Of a DNA stretch of 64,000 nt, positions 20,501-29,633 are shown in pieces. This DNA is from Tropicibacter sp. Alg240-R139 (GTDB taxonomy: Bacteria > Pseudomonadota > Alphaproteobacteria > Rhodobacterales > Rhodobacteraceae): positions 503,354 through 567,353 of the forward strand of contig NZ_UNRA01000003.1 of assembly GCF_900537075.1 (NCBI RefSeq), in the 5' to 3' direction. The notes beneath the pieces are model-generated. The model worked only from the letters and a program-made list of their open reading frames with translations, made no database searches and was not told the origin of the DNA. A program made the translations under genes and the position numbers. Position 1 is the stretch's first letter, and each line of letters begins with the position of its first letter.

Positions 20501-20818
20501 ATGCTGGAGATTTCGACACGCAAGGTGGCCCAGGTGGCCATGATGGCGCGCGAGTTGAATCGAGCCGAGGGCGAATTGCGCGCGTTTGTCGACCGGATGA
20601 GCGAAGATGAACAGGCTGAACTGGTTGCGATAATGTGGGTTGGGCGAGAAAGTTTTTTCGCCGAGGATTTGGCGGAAGCTATTGCGACAGCCCGAACCGA
20701 AGCTTCGACACCTTGTGCGGATTATCTGATCGGAACTCCGCATTTGGCCGATCACTTGGAAAACGGATTGGACGCTTTGGGTGTATCTGCCGAAGATGTT
20801 GAAAACGACCTGATGTGA
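20501..20818 (+). CDS. DUF3775 domain protein
   Basis: A 105-residue acidic protein with the DUF3775 pattern: LEISTRKVAQVAMMAREL at the start, LRAFVDRMSEDEQAELVAIMWVGRESF in the middle, and PHLADHLENGLDALG near the end. The family is small, common in alphaproteobacteria and has no known function. The start has an upstream GGGGATCAGAAG. An imperfect direct repeat (AGAAAGATC then AGAC, 22-base period) lies at 20439-20476. Confidence 0.85.
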   Translation: MLEISTRKVAQVAMMARELNRAEGELRAFVDRMSEDEQAELVAIMWVGRESFFAEDLAEAIATARTEASTPCADYLIGTPHLADHLENGLDALGVSAEDVENDLM

Positions 20819-21163
20819 GGACCCAAGTTGGTCTGTCTGTCAACACGAACACTTTCGTTGCCAAATTGGATTTGATGCAGTCCTATCGAGTGCAGTTTTG
20901 GTTCAAAGTAAATGCCGTTCAAATCTCGGGCAGCAAGATCCGGCGGATAGGGAAATTCTGTTGCCTCGAAATGTTGCTGCACTGAGATTAGGTTTGTTCC
21001 CTGCAAAGGGCCGATAAGAACTAAACGGGCAAATAGGCCACTACACGTATTGAGGTGGCTGTCGCCGGGTGAGATTGTGTTAGAAGCAAGACACCCCACC
21101 CTGATTGCGGGCGGGGCACTTTGGGGCGATGACAAGCCGACAGGGCACTTGACGCCCTTTGGA
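20819..21163. other. 345-base gap without a recognisable gene
   Basis: Between the DUF3775 gene and the convergent saccharopine reductase-like gene. Open frames here are extensions of shadows, with no ribosome-binding site and no familiar protein pattern. I see no strong hairpin, repeat or terminator. Confidence 0.5.
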
Positions 21164-22306
21164 TCAAGCTGCGTGATCCACGATCTGAAGATGCTGTGCC
21201 AATCTGTCGATTTCAGCCATCCAGGCTTCGACCAGTTTCGGGTCACTGGGGGCAGCATGCACACCGGCGGGGATCGCGCGATTCATCACGGCCTCTATGG
21301 CGAGCGAGACGGGAATAGACACCAGGCGCGCCATAGCGGTGCCGCGCGCGTCACCCCATGCGTCCATTACATAGGTTTTGTGCCAGACCACAGTGCCGTC
21401 TTTCTCGGCCTTGAGGTCGACGCAGAGCACCACGCGATCCGGCTCGCCGTCGTCATATGCATTATCGGTCCAGAACTGATCTGACATCTCTTTCAGTCGT
21501 GCATCGCCTTCGGGGCCAGAGAGTGTCTCAACCTCTTTGAACACGCCGTCCCAGGCCTCGGTCCAGCCATTCAGGCGCAGGGTGCCGCGGACGAACTCTT
21601 TGACTGGCCAGTGTTCTTCAAAGTGGTACTGGTCCTTGAACGGGATCGAGTCGCGGTTTGGGTAGACCTCAAAGCTCTCCGGCGTGGGAAGGGGGGCCAC
21701 ATAGCTGCTGATCGCGTCCCAGGGGCGGGCCACATCCAGCGGGGCATAGTTGCGGATCGAGCGTGAAGGCGAGAGCAGCGCCTTGAGCACGCCCAATGGC
21801 GACCAGCTGAATTTGTAGCGGAAGGGGTTGGCGATCTTGGGAATGCCGCCGCAGTAGGATTTGAAGCTGAGGTGATTGTGGCCATCAAAGGCATCCGAAG
21901 CGCGATAATTATCTACCAGTGCATGCGCCATCAGGTGGTCGATGCCCGGATCTAGGCCGACCTCGTTGACCAGCGCAACACCGGCTTCGCGCGCGCGATC
22001 ATCCAGTGCGCGCATTTCCGGGGCGATGTAAGACGAGCTGACAAAGTTGGCCCCCTTGGCGATCGCCAGTTCGGCAAGCGGCACATGCCAGTCGCCGGGC
22101 AGCATGGATACGATCACGTCGTCCTTGGCCAGGTCCTTGGCCAGCACATCAATGTCGAATGCCTTGATGTTGTTGGTCAGGTCGCCGACCTCGGCCTGGG
22201 CCTTTTCGACTGTCCGGTTCCAGACGGTCACATCTTGACCGGCCTCGATCAGGCGTCGCAGTCCGGGGATGGCCGACAGGCCGGTTCCGCACCAATGGAT
22301 TGTCAT
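21164..22306 (-). CDS. Saccharopine dehydrogenase family protein (glutamate-forming type, LYS9-like)
   Basis: A 380-residue NAD(P)-dependent enzyme. The Rossmann start is IHWCGTGLSAIPGLRRLIEAGQDVTVWNRT; the middle has NEVGLDPGIDHLMAH, a hallmark of the glutamate-forming saccharopine dehydrogenases, and YCGGIPKIANPFRYKFSWSP. It is predicted to split saccharopine into glutamate and aminoadipate semialdehyde. It shares a minus-strand operon with a lysine-side (LYS1-like) enzyme, two genes upstream, giving both halves of the saccharopine route. In roseobacters this route is used for lysine breakdown. Confidence 0.88.
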   Translation of the reverse strand: MTIHWCGTGLSAIPGLRRLIEAGQDVTVWNRTVEKAQAEVGDLTNNIKAFDIDVLAKDLAKDDVIVSMLPGDWHVPLAELAIAKGANFVSSSYIAPEMRALDDRAREAGVALVNEVGLDPGIDHLMAHALVDNYRASDAFDGHNHLSFKSYCGGIPKIANPFRYKFSWSPLGVLKALLSPSRSIRNYAPLDVARPWDAISSYVAPLPTPESFEVYPNRDSIPFKDQYHFEEHWPVKEFVRGTLRLNGWTEAWDGVFKEVETLSGPEGDARLKEMSDQFWTDNAYDDGEPDRVVLCVDLKAEKDGTVVWHKTYVMDAWGDARGTAMARLVSIPVSLAIEAVMNRAIPAGVHAAPSDPKLVEAWMAEIDRLAQHLQIVDHAA

Positions 22307-22319
22307 CTGGATCTCTCCC

Positions 22320-22568
22320 TTATCCGAATTTTAATTTGGCGGTGACGATAAACAGAACCGCCGTGACCGCACAGACATTGGCAAGGATCAACGGCAGATC
22401 GCCCACCATCAGGCCATAGAGCAACCACAGGCTGACCGTCATCAGCAACATCAGGTTCGAAGGCAGCGATAGGCCGGATGTGTCGCGGCTGGTCCAGGCC
22501 TTCCACGCCTGCGGGATCCAGCAGACGGTGCCGAAGATCGCCGCAGCGATACCAATGTAAAGCTCCAT
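22320..22568 (-). CDS. SemiSWEET-type small transporter
   Basis: An 82-residue protein with three hydrophobic helices (about 3-19, 37-54, 58-77). The first helix carries the PQ motif CWIPQAWKAW followed by DTSGLS, and the later block LWLLYGLMVGDLPLILANV matches the bacterial SemiSWEETs, which dimerise to carry sugars. It lies 1 base from the LYS1-like stop codon side and 13 bases from the LYS9-like start, so it is in the same transcript. Whether it carries sugar or a lysine-pathway compound is not known. Confidence 0.85.
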   Translation of the reverse strand: MELYIGIAAAIFGTVCWIPQAWKAWTSRDTSGLSLPSNLMLLMTVSLWLLYGLMVGDLPLILANVCAVTAVLFIVTAKLKFG

Positions 22569-22569
22569 G

Positions 22570-23625
22570 TCAGATGTCCCGCAAATGGGTTTTGAATGTG
22601 TCCCATGCCCGGCCCCAGACGCCGCTGTCCAGATCGGTCAGGGTCAAGAGCGATGGCAGAAGCTGGTCCGCGTAATCTTCCGAACTTTCGGCGGGCAACA
22701 TCGAGGGCAGGTTGTCGATGGCCATCACATCCAGCACCGGGTCAGTGGCCACGCGCAGGGCAGGGGCATCCCATGTGGTGGCGCGGTCATAAACAGGCAC
22801 CGGGTTGTAGTCGCTGTCCGGGTCGCAGGCGACATCGCCGATGGCGGACAGCTTGCGGTCGGCGCTTAAGGCCTCTTGCGGGACAAACACAGGCGTGCCG
22901 GGACGAGCGAAGATGCAGTTCAGGAACAGGTTGTGGTCCAGGATTTCAGGGAACGGCCCGCCGCTTGCGGTCTCTGCCATGTCCCATTTGGTAACGGCAA
23001 CGCCCATAGCCTCGCACAGGTCTGCCGCGCCCGAACCTACGCGACCGAGTGCGCCGATCACGATGGCCGAAGGGCGAGCGACGCCAGTTGCGTCCATCTC
23101 GGCGCTCAATTCTGCCAGCAGCACGTCCTTGCCCGGATAGGCCCCAACCGGGCCGCATTCCTCGCCCCGCTGTTGTGCCGCCCAGGTCTTGAGCGTTACC
23201 GCCGCGCCTGCGTAACCGGCCCAATAGCCAAAGGCGGCGACGCGACGGCCGCCTTCATCCACCAGATATTCCAGATCATAGAGCGTGCCACCCCCGGCCT
23301 TGAACCGTTCCAGCAAGGCGCGGCCCGAATGCTGACCCTTGAAGGCATGGCCGAACATGATGTGTTTGTGCGGCAGTTGCGTGCCATCCTCGGGCAGCTC
23401 CTTGAGGCCAAAGATGATGGCGTCCGCCGGGGCTTGCGGCCAACTATTCTCGGTTGCGATCTCGCACCCTGCATCACGATAGCCGTCGATGCCGATGGCG
23501 CGTGTGCCGCTGTCCTCAATCGTGACCTTGATGCCCGCCGCGATCAGTTTGGTTGCCCCGTCGGGCGTCAGACCCACGCGGTCTTCGTTTAGGCGCTGTT
23601 CAGCCCGAACCCATAGATGTGTCAT
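22570..23625 (-). CDS. Saccharopine dehydrogenase (lysine-forming type, LYS1-like)
   Basis: A 351-residue member of the alanine dehydrogenase/saccharopine dehydrogenase family. The N-terminus LWVRAEQRLNEDRVGLTPDGATKLIAAG is typical of LYS1, as are HIMFGHAFKGQ, LYDLEYLVDE and the nucleotide loop VIGALGRVGSGAADL. It would join lysine and 2-oxoglutarate to saccharopine (or the reverse). With the LYS9-like gene two positions downstream it forms a two-enzyme saccharopine pathway; catabolism is the likely direction because lysine biosynthesis here uses dapB. Confidence 0.92.
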   Translation of the reverse strand: MTHLWVRAEQRLNEDRVGLTPDGATKLIAAGIKVTIEDSGTRAIGIDGYRDAGCEIATENSWPQAPADAIIFGLKELPEDGTQLPHKHIMFGHAFKGQHSGRALLERFKAGGGTLYDLEYLVDEGGRRVAAFGYWAGYAGAAVTLKTWAAQQRGEECGPVGAYPGKDVLLAELSAEMDATGVARPSAIVIGALGRVGSGAADLCEAMGVAVTKWDMAETASGGPFPEILDHNLFLNCIFARPGTPVFVPQEALSADRKLSAIGDVACDPDSDYNPVPVYDRATTWDAPALRVATDPVLDVMAIDNLPSMLPAESSEDYADQLLPSLLTLTDLDSGVWGRAWDTFKTHLRDI

Positions 23626-23650
23626 GTTGTGTCCTTTTCAGAGCATGCCA

Positions 23651-24265
23651 TCAAAGCATACCGGCGGCCTTGACTGCCTGAACCGAGGCGCGCGCCTCCA
23701 TCGCGGCGCGGAAGGCTACGATCTTGGGGAAAGCCGAAACGTCTACCCCATCCCCTTCGAGCCAGCTGCTCACCACATAAAGGTAGATGTCCGCAAGACT
23801 GATGTTGTCGCCCAACACAAATGGTCCCCGCAGGCCCTTGCTTTCGATATAGGCGCAAGAGGCGGTCATTGTTTCAGCCACTTTGCCCTTCATGTCCGCC
23901 CAACTGCTTTTCTTGTCCGCCCACCGATGACCGCGCATCTTATGGGCATGGTTCACATGCATGGTCGAGGCGAGGTAATACATCACTTCGCGCATGCGGG
24001 CGGCCATCACCGGATCGGCGGGCACCAGCCCGGCCTCGGGCGCTTTGTCAGCGATGAAATCCAGCAATGCACCAGTTTCAGTCAGAATACCGCCTTCGAC
24101 TACCAATGCAGGCACGCGGCCTTTGGGGTTGATCTGTCCATAGGCTGAGGTGGTTTGTTCGCCAGCAGAGAAGTCCAGTTTGACAGGCTCATATTCCAGG
24201 CCGGCTTCTTCCAGCGCGATGGCGACGGCAATCGAAATAGTTCCCGGGGCGTAATACAGTTGCAT
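23651..24265 (-). CDS. Glutathione S-transferase family protein
   Basis: A 204-residue protein with a thioredoxin-like N-terminus (MQLYYAPGTISIAVAIALEEAGLEYE, then INPKGRVPALVVEGGILTETGALL) and an all-helical C-terminal domain (GDNISLADIYLYVVSSWL). This fits the beta-class bacterial GSTs. The ATG at 24265 has GGAG seven bases upstream; a longer frame adds 11 residues that are not family-like. It is the second gene of the saccharopine operon. No substrate can be inferred. Confidence 0.9.
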   Translation of the reverse strand: MQLYYAPGTISIAVAIALEEAGLEYEPVKLDFSAGEQTTSAYGQINPKGRVPALVVEGGILTETGALLDFIADKAPEAGLVPADPVMAARMREVMYYLASTMHVNHAHKMRGHRWADKKSSWADMKGKVAETMTASCAYIESKGLRGPFVLGDNISLADIYLYVVSSWLEGDGVDVSAFPKIVAFRAAMEARASVQAVKAAGML

Positions 24266-24278
24266 CCGAAATCTCCTG

Positions 24279-24929
24279 TCACAAGTGGGTCTGGGCAAAG
24301 TGCCGGTCGGGGGCTTCCAGGTGCGGCACGGCGTTGAACAGAACCGGGCTTAGATGGGTGCCAATCGGGAACAGACGATGCATCGACGTATTCATGATGG
24401 CAAGAGCCAGCCGTGACATCGACGGTATGTCCAATCCCATCGCCTGCCGCATCACCATTGAGATGAACGCGCCTGAGGTGACCACCACGGCAGGTCCGGC
24501 GCCCTTGGCGATCTCGTGGATCACGTCATGGGCGCGGGCCTCAAACTCCTGAAAGGTTTCGGGTGGGCCATCGAGTTCACCATTTTGCCAGGCGGTGAAG
24601 ACATGCGGCAGGTGCTGGATGAATCCCTCACGCTCGACCGGGATGGCGACGCCGTGTTGCTCTTCGAGAAGGGTCGCGAGAGTGAAATACTCGATCTCGT
24701 TTAGCCGTGCGTCTTGGTCCGGCGCGGGCAGGCCCATGCTGGCGGCGGTTTCGATGTGACGGGTAAGGGTGCCGGAATAAACGCGCGGGTGGTGCGCTTG
24801 TGCATCCGACAGATGGGCGCCCAGCCAAGCGGCTTGTTGATGCCCCAACGGGCTGAGCTTGTCATAGCTGTGCTCGTCCCGGGCTTCGGTGTTTGCCTGA
24901 CCGTGACGGATAAGTGTGATGTGGGACAT
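24279..24929 (-). CDS. Histidine phosphatase family protein
   Basis: A 216-residue protein of the phosphoglycerate mutase-like superfamily. The catalytic motif LIRHGQANT is at residues about 6-14, SGTLTRHIETA supplies the second arginine, and a distal VVVTSGAFISMVMRQ segment stands where many relatives have a second catalytic histidine (VxHG), here replaced by serine. It could therefore be weakly active or use another residue. The start at 24929 has GGAG seven bases upstream. First gene of the five-gene operon that includes the saccharopine enzymes. Confidence 0.85.
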   Translation of the reverse strand: MSHITLIRHGQANTEARDEHSYDKLSPLGHQQAAWLGAHLSDAQAHHPRVYSGTLTRHIETAASMGLPAPDQDARLNEIEYFTLATLLEEQHGVAIPVEREGFIQHLPHVFTAWQNGELDGPPETFQEFEARAHDVIHEIAKGAGPAVVVTSGAFISMVMRQAMGLDIPSMSRLALAIMNTSMHRLFPIGTHLSPVLFNAVPHLEAPDRHFAQTHL

Positions 24930-25073
24930 GCGGGCGCTCCTGCTTACGCGCAAGTCTTAGGCGAGGTATCAGTCGGGGACCAGAGGCGTTTGACAGGTGC
25001 GGGATGAAAACCGTTGCTGTGCCTTGTGGTGGGCAGCAGTCTGAATATGTTCAAATCACCAGGAGGTCACCCC

Positions 25074-26258
25074 ATGTCCATCAAACCCGAACGGTTTCTG
25101 AAGTCGTTGCATGACTTGCGTCAATTTGGGTCCTCGGGCGTTGGCAAGGGCGTGGTACGACCGGCATTTTCCGATGCCGATATCGCTGCGCGCAAGTGGT
25201 TGGCGGATCAGATCAAAGATGCTGGGTTGACGCCGCATTTTGATCCGGTGGGTAATCTTTTTGGCCTTGCTGACGGGCCGTCGATCTTGCTGGGATCACA
25301 CAGCGACAGTCAGCCCGAGGGCGGTTGGCTGGATGGCGCGCTTGGCGTGATGGCGGCGCTAGAAGTGGCGCGCAGCTCGAATGTTCCGGTTTCTGTTGTC
25401 AGCTTTCAGGACGAGGAAGGCCGGTTCGGCGTCACTACCGGCTCGGCCATCTGGTCGGGGAACCTGCCTTTGACCCAAGCTGATGCGCTGTGCGATCACG
25501 CGGGCGTTCCCTTTGCCGAGGCGCGGGCGCGCATGGGTGACTTGGCAGGTGATTTTGTCGCCCCCTCTCGGTTCACGGGCTACATCGAGATGCACATCGA
25601 ACAAGGTCCGACACTGGACGCTGAGCGCGAGCAGATTGGTGTCGTGACCGAGATCGTCGGCATCCGGGATATGAAGATCAGCTTCGACGGGCAGCAGAAT
25701 CACGCCGGAACCACACCTATGCATCTGCGGCGCGACGCGTTTCAGGCGTTGTCGGCGTTTAACACCGAACTCGGTGAGCGCTTTCAAAACGTGGTGACTC
25801 CGTGCACGGTTTGGACCATCGGCCACGTCAGCCTGCACCCCAACGCGTCGTCCATCGTGCCGGGGCGGGTGACGTTTTCGATGCAGTGGCGTGATGGTGA
25901 CGCGGACCGACTGACCCGCATGGAGGGCATCGTGCGCACGACAGCAAAAGAGATCGCGTCAGCCAGAGGGATGGAGGTCAGCTTTGGGCCGCTCTTGGGG
26001 TTGGAACCTGTAGATATGGACACAAAGTTGCAATCTGCGTTGGCTGGCGCAGCCGAACAGATTGCACCGAACAAATGGCGCAGGATGCCATCGGGCGCTT
26101 TGCACGACGCGACCAATGTGGCCAAGCTTATGCCGGTTGCAATGTTGTTTGTTCCTTCAATCAACGGCGTCAGCCATGCTTTTGAAGAGGACACCGACGA
26201 GGCCGATCTGGTGGCCGGATTGCGGGTTCTTTCCGGCGCCGTGAACACTCTGTTCTAA
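25074..26258 (+). CDS. Zn-dependent amidohydrolase of the allantoate/N-carbamoyl-amino-acid (M20) family
   Basis: A 394-residue enzyme. Metal and catalytic features of the M20 hydantoinase/carbamoylase group are present: [48 protein letters not shown] and a late [10 protein letters not shown] segment. Members hydrolyse N-carbamoyl amino acids, allantoate or ureidoglycolate. The canonical GSHxDT has a serine in place of threonine. The ATG at 25074 has a perfect AGGAGG eight bases upstream, so the longer frame from 25014 is rejected. The neighbours do not reveal the substrate. Confidence 0.88.
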   Translation: MSIKPERFLKSLHDLRQFGSSGVGKGVVRPAFSDADIAARKWLADQIKDAGLTPHFDPVGNLFGLADGPSILLGSHSDSQPEGGWLDGALGVMAALEVARSSNVPVSVVSFQDEEGRFGVTTGSAIWSGNLPLTQADALCDHAGVPFAEARARMGDLAGDFVAPSRFTGYIEMHIEQGPTLDAEREQIGVVTEIVGIRDMKISFDGQQNHAGTTPMHLRRDAFQALSAFNTELGERFQNVVTPCTVWTIGHVSLHPNASSIVPGRVTFSMQWRDGDADRLTRMEGIVRTTAKEIASARGMEVSFGPLLGLEPVDMDTKLQSALAGAAEQIAPNKWRRMPSGALHDATNVAKLMPVAMLFVPSINGVSHAFEEDTDEADLVAGLRVLSGAVNTLF

Positions 26259-26343
26259 AGAAATACCCGCCTCTCGCCCTGATTTTGCCACCAATTTCTG
26301 CTTAGATTTAGCTCAATGAGTAACGAAGCAGGTTGCAATCGAA

Positions 26344-27048
26344 ATGCGCGTTTTTGGTGTGAAATTGGCTATCATATTGATTTTCCTGACGGGCCTGGTC
26401 GCGGCATGTCAGGAAAGTGTCACTCGAAACGAGGGCGCGCGGATTCTCGCGGTCGGCGATTCTCTGATGGCCTGGAATTCAGCTTGGGGCAGTTCCATCC
26501 CCCATGTGATGGAAGAGGTCCTGGGCGAGACGGTTGTTGATCGGTCGATCCGCGGGGCTTGGATGACCGTGCGCGATCCGGGCAACGAAAAAGGTGGGAT
26601 TAACATCCCAAATCAATATGTTTCCGGCGAATGGGATTGGGTGATTGTCAACGGTGGTGGCAATGATTTGCTGTTCGGCTGCGGTTGTGGACGCTGTAGC
26701 GGAATGTTGGACCGGATGATTTCCAAAGACGGGATGAGCGGTCAGATCCCGGCGTTCGCGCGCCGTGTCAGAGACGACGGCGCGCGGGTTTTGTTCACTG
26801 GCTATTTGCGCAGTCCTGGCCTGCTGACCCCGATCGAACATTGCAAACCCGCCGGGGACGAGCTTGAGGCGCGTTTGGTCAAGCTGGCCAGCAACGAAGA
26901 TGGCATCGTCTTTGTGTCAAACAAGGATGTGGTCCCAAGCGGCGGAATCACCTATTTCTCGCCTGATCTTATCCACCCGTCACGCAAGTCTAGCCGGATC
27001 ATCGGCCGAAAGTTGGCCACCGTGATCACGCAGTTTGACAGCCGCTGA
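26344..27048 (+). CDS. SGNH/GDSL-family hydrolase, predicted lipoprotein
   Basis: A 234-residue exported protein. The N-terminus has a lipobox LVAAC at residues 18-22, so it is probably lipid-anchored. SGNH blocks are visible: AVGDSLMAWN (catalytic serine), GGGND (block III), and DLIHPSRKS with the C-terminal Asp-x-x-His. A cysteine-rich loop FGCGCGRCSG follows block III and is unusual. Activity is likely an esterase or acyl hydrolase in the periplasm; the substrate is unknown. It is convergent with the DUF1330 gene. Confidence 0.85.
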   Translation: MRVFGVKLAIILIFLTGLVAACQESVTRNEGARILAVGDSLMAWNSAWGSSIPHVMEEVLGETVVDRSIRGAWMTVRDPGNEKGGINIPNQYVSGEWDWVIVNGGGNDLLFGCGCGRCSGMLDRMISKDGMSGQIPAFARRVRDDGARVLFTGYLRSPGLLTPIEHCKPAGDELEARLVKLASNEDGIVFVSNKDVVPSGGITYFSPDLIHPSRKSSRIIGRKLATVITQFDSR

Positions 27049-27054
27049 TTAGTC

Positions 27055-27336
27055 CTAGGCGAGCAAGAGAATTTCAGTTTCACCCGCGCTGCGGCGCAAG
27101 GCATGTAGATCTGCCAAATCGGGATCATCTATCCAGGACTGCGCTGCGTCGACAGTGGGGAAGGACAATAACGCGGCAACATCGGGCAGGCTGGGTGAGC
27201 CATCCAGTGCCTGCGCCTTCGGAGTAGCGTGTTCAACTTTACCTCCATGTTTTGCTAGCGCGGCACCAGCTTGTTCGCGGTACTCACCAAGGGCCTGTGG
27301 GTTGCTGAGTTTGGCTTTGAAAACGGCGTAGATCAT
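27055..27336 (-). CDS. Small DUF1330/YciI-like alpha-beta barrel protein
   Basis: A 93-residue protein starting MIYAVFKAKLSNPQALGEYREQAGAALAKHGGK, with AALLSFPTVDAAQSWIDDP in the second half. This is the ferredoxin-like dimeric barrel pattern of DUF1330. The ATG at 27336 has GGAG nine bases upstream; five extra residues in the longer frame are dropped. It is divergent from a LysR gene, which probably regulates it. Confidence 0.8.
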   Translation of the reverse strand: MIYAVFKAKLSNPQALGEYREQAGAALAKHGGKVEHATPKAQALDGSPSLPDVAALLSFPTVDAAQSWIDDPDLADLHALRRSAGETEILLLA

Positions 27337-27438
27337 CTTGGTCTCCTGCAATGATGTGTTGGTAGGATCAAAATCTATGGGTCGCGATTGCTGGCGAAAA
27401 CGCGTGTATTTTCATATCTCACATGCAAAAATGCATGC

Positions 27439-28311
27439 ATGAAAGCAGAATGGGATGATCTTAAGACGGTTCTGGCAGTTGCGCGGGGTGGAACTCTGGC
27501 CGCTGCGGCCAAGCGCTTGGGGTTGAACTACACCACCGTCGCGCGTCGTATCCAAAGGGCCGAAGCGGCCCTGGGTGTTAGCCTGTTTCATCGTCTGCCA
27601 GATGGGTATCGGGCCACGGATGTCGGGCAACTGGTTGCAGAACGCGCCGCGACCATGGATCAACAAGCCGATGGGCTTTTCCGCGCGCTTCGGGGTCGCG
27701 ACCAAACCCTGCGTGGTCGTCTGGTTCTTACCGCCCCACAACTGCTGATCGGGCCCCATGTCGCGCCGGTTCTAGAGCAGTTTTCCACCCTGCATCCCGA
27801 TGTAGAGGTCTTGTTGAGGGCAACCAACGATCTGCTGGACCTGAATCGCCGCGAGGCAGACCTGGCCATTCGGATCAGCCGCACGCCTGGTGATACGCTC
27901 TTGGGGCTGCGGCTGTGCGAGCAGCAAGCGGCAAGTTTTGCGACCCCTTCCGTGGCCGAGCGGCTTAAGGATAGCCCCAACGCACCGGTCGATTGGATCG
28001 TCTATGAACAGAGCCCAAATGTGCCTAAGGCGGCGCTGGAGCACTTTCCGAACAACCGTGTTCGGATGGTGTTTGACGATATGGCTGCTATGGTTGGCGC
28101 TGCGCAGGCCGGGTTGGGTGTGGTACGTATGCCGATGTTTTTGGGCCGCGCGTCAGTCGGGCTGCAGCAAATACCGGTTCTGCCGCCGCAACCCTACGCC
28201 GATATCTGGGTCGTTGCTCATCGCGACGTATGGCCATCGGCCAAGGTCAAAGCTTTTCGCGACTTGCTGGTCCCCTGGTTCAAAGCTAGCGAATGCTGTT
28301 TTGTAGCCTGA
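27439..28311 (+). CDS. LysR-family transcriptional regulator
   Basis: A 290-residue regulator. The DNA-binding domain reads MKAEWDDLKTVLAVARGGTLAAAAKRLGLNYTTVARRIQRAEAALG, with the slightly atypical WDDLKTVLAVARGGTL start seen in one LysR subgroup. The effector domain follows from about residue 90. The longer frame from 27388 adds 17 residues without family similarity. The likely target is the divergent DUF1330 gene 102 bases away. Confidence 0.9.
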   Translation: MKAEWDDLKTVLAVARGGTLAAAAKRLGLNYTTVARRIQRAEAALGVSLFHRLPDGYRATDVGQLVAERAATMDQQADGLFRALRGRDQTLRGRLVLTAPQLLIGPHVAPVLEQFSTLHPDVEVLLRATNDLLDLNRREADLAIRISRTPGDTLLGLRLCEQQAASFATPSVAERLKDSPNAPVDWIVYEQSPNVPKAALEHFPNNRVRMVFDDMAAMVGAAQAGLGVVRMPMFLGRASVGLQQIPVLPPQPYADIWVVAHRDVWPSAKVKAFRDLLVPWFKASECCFVA

Positions 28312-28369
28312 CACCTTTTTAGGTGCTCTGGTGAATGGCATGCATTATGGAACTGCGAAAACACTTTAC

Positions 28370-28927
28370 ATGAGAGTTTCCGTTTTGAGTATCATTGAAA
28401 GGCTGTCGCGCCGTACCGTCTATCGCAATCGCTGGACAACTGTGCATGAGGACGAGATCCGGTTTCCGGGGGGGCAGTGTGGAATTTACGGTGTCGTGGA
28501 AAAGACCGATTTTGCGCTTGTCATTCCGCAGCACGAAGATGGTCGCTTTCAAATGGTCGAGCAGTACCGCTATCCCGTATCCGGCCGGTTTTGGGAGTTT
28601 CCTGCCGGAGCACTGGAAGAAGACCCAGAGGCCGATCCCGCCGAGATTGCCCGCACCGAGCTAGAAGAAGAGACGGGATTGCGCGCGCACGTGATGATAA
28701 AACTAGGGGAGCAGTTTCCAGCATCGGGACTGACGACGAATGTTTGTCACATTTACCTTGCCACTGGATTGGAGCTTGGCGCGACGGGCAGAGAAAGCCA
28801 GGAGGCGGACATGATCACGGCGAAGTTCAGCCGTACAGAGATCATGGACATGATCCAGACAGGTAAAGTAAAAGATGCATTGACGATTTCGGCCTTCGGA
28901 CTGCTGGCCATCGCAGAGTGGCGTTAG
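28370..28927 (+). CDS. Nudix hydrolase
   Basis: A protein of about 185 residues of the ADP-ribose pyrophosphatase-like Nudix group. The FWEFPAGALEEDPEADP segment leads into ARTELEEETGL. The glutamates that hold magnesium are present, but the box is irregular: one extra residue before the first Glu and a Thr between the conserved Arg and Glu (RTEL instead of REL). The start is uncertain; ATGs at 28340 and 28370 and a GTG at 28330-28333 are in frame, none with a good ribosome-binding site. It is convergent with the response regulator, one base away. Confidence 0.85.
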   Translation: MRVSVLSIIERLSRRTVYRNRWTTVHEDEIRFPGGQCGIYGVVEKTDFALVIPQHEDGRFQMVEQYRYPVSGRFWEFPAGALEEDPEADPAEIARTELEEETGLRAHVMIKLGEQFPASGLTTNVCHIYLATGLELGATGRESQEADMITAKFSRTEIMDMIQTGKVKDALTISAFGLLAIAEWR

Positions 28928-28928
28928 C

Positions 28929-29633
28929 TTAACGCCACTCGACCTCGCCCAAAAAGATATAGCCGGCCCCATAGATCGTCTTGATCAAACGAGGGTTCTT
29001 CGGGTCTTCCTTGAGCTTGGTACGCAGTCGTGAAATGCGGACATCCATCGCGCGGTCGAAACTTTCGCCCGCGCCACCGCCCAGCATTTCCTGCATCTGT
29101 GCGCGGCTGATCAGGCGTTTCGGGCTTTCCAGAAACAGGCGCAAAACTTCACCTTCGGCGTGAGAAAACTGGCTTTCGACGCCGGTTTCATCCTCAAGTA
29201 CATAACGGTCGAAATGGGCCGTCCAGCCGTTGAACACCGCGGTGTTCCCCCCCGATTGTACGACTCGTGTGGCATCGCGAAGCCGGGCCCGAACGCGGGC
29301 GACGACCTCGGCGGGATCAAAAGGCTTAGTGATATAGTCATCCGCCCCTAGTTCCAGGCCGGTCACACGATCCTGCACTTGGGCGCGACCTGAAATGATG
29401 ATGACTGATGCGCCTTGTTCCAAAGCCAAGCGATGAACCAAAGCCAACCCGTCGGTATCCGGCAGGGACAGATCAACAAGGCAAACATCCGGCGTAACGC
29501 GCTTGAGCGAGGCCTCAAATTCGCGCGCGCGAGAAAATGCCTGAGTGCGAAATCCCGCGTCTTCCAACACATCGGTCAGGATTTGGCGGATCTCTGGTTC
29601 GTCGTCGAGAATGGTGACGAGCGGTGCAGTCAT
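28929..29633 (-). CDS. OmpR-family response regulator
   Basis: A 234-residue regulator: receiver domain (acidic pocket DDEPE, phospho-acceptor D54 in CLVDLSLPD, Lys in YITKPFDP) followed by a winged-helix domain (SHAEGEVLRLFLESPKRLISRAQM, ISRLRTKLKEDPKNPRLIKTIYGAGYIF). Its ATG overlaps the stop of the hybrid kinase, so the two are translated together. The pair is divergent from the acyl-CoA synthetase/ABC operon and is the most likely regulator of it. Confidence 0.95.
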   Translation of the reverse strand: MTAPLVTILDDEPEIRQILTDVLEDAGFRTQAFSRAREFEASLKRVTPDVCLVDLSLPDTDGLALVHRLALEQGASVIIISGRAQVQDRVTGLELGADDYITKPFDPAEVVARVRARLRDATRVVQSGGNTAVFNGWTAHFDRYVLEDETGVESQFSHAEGEVLRLFLESPKRLISRAQMQEMLGGGAGESFDRAMDVRISRLRTKLKEDPKNPRLIKTIYGAGYIFLGEVEWR

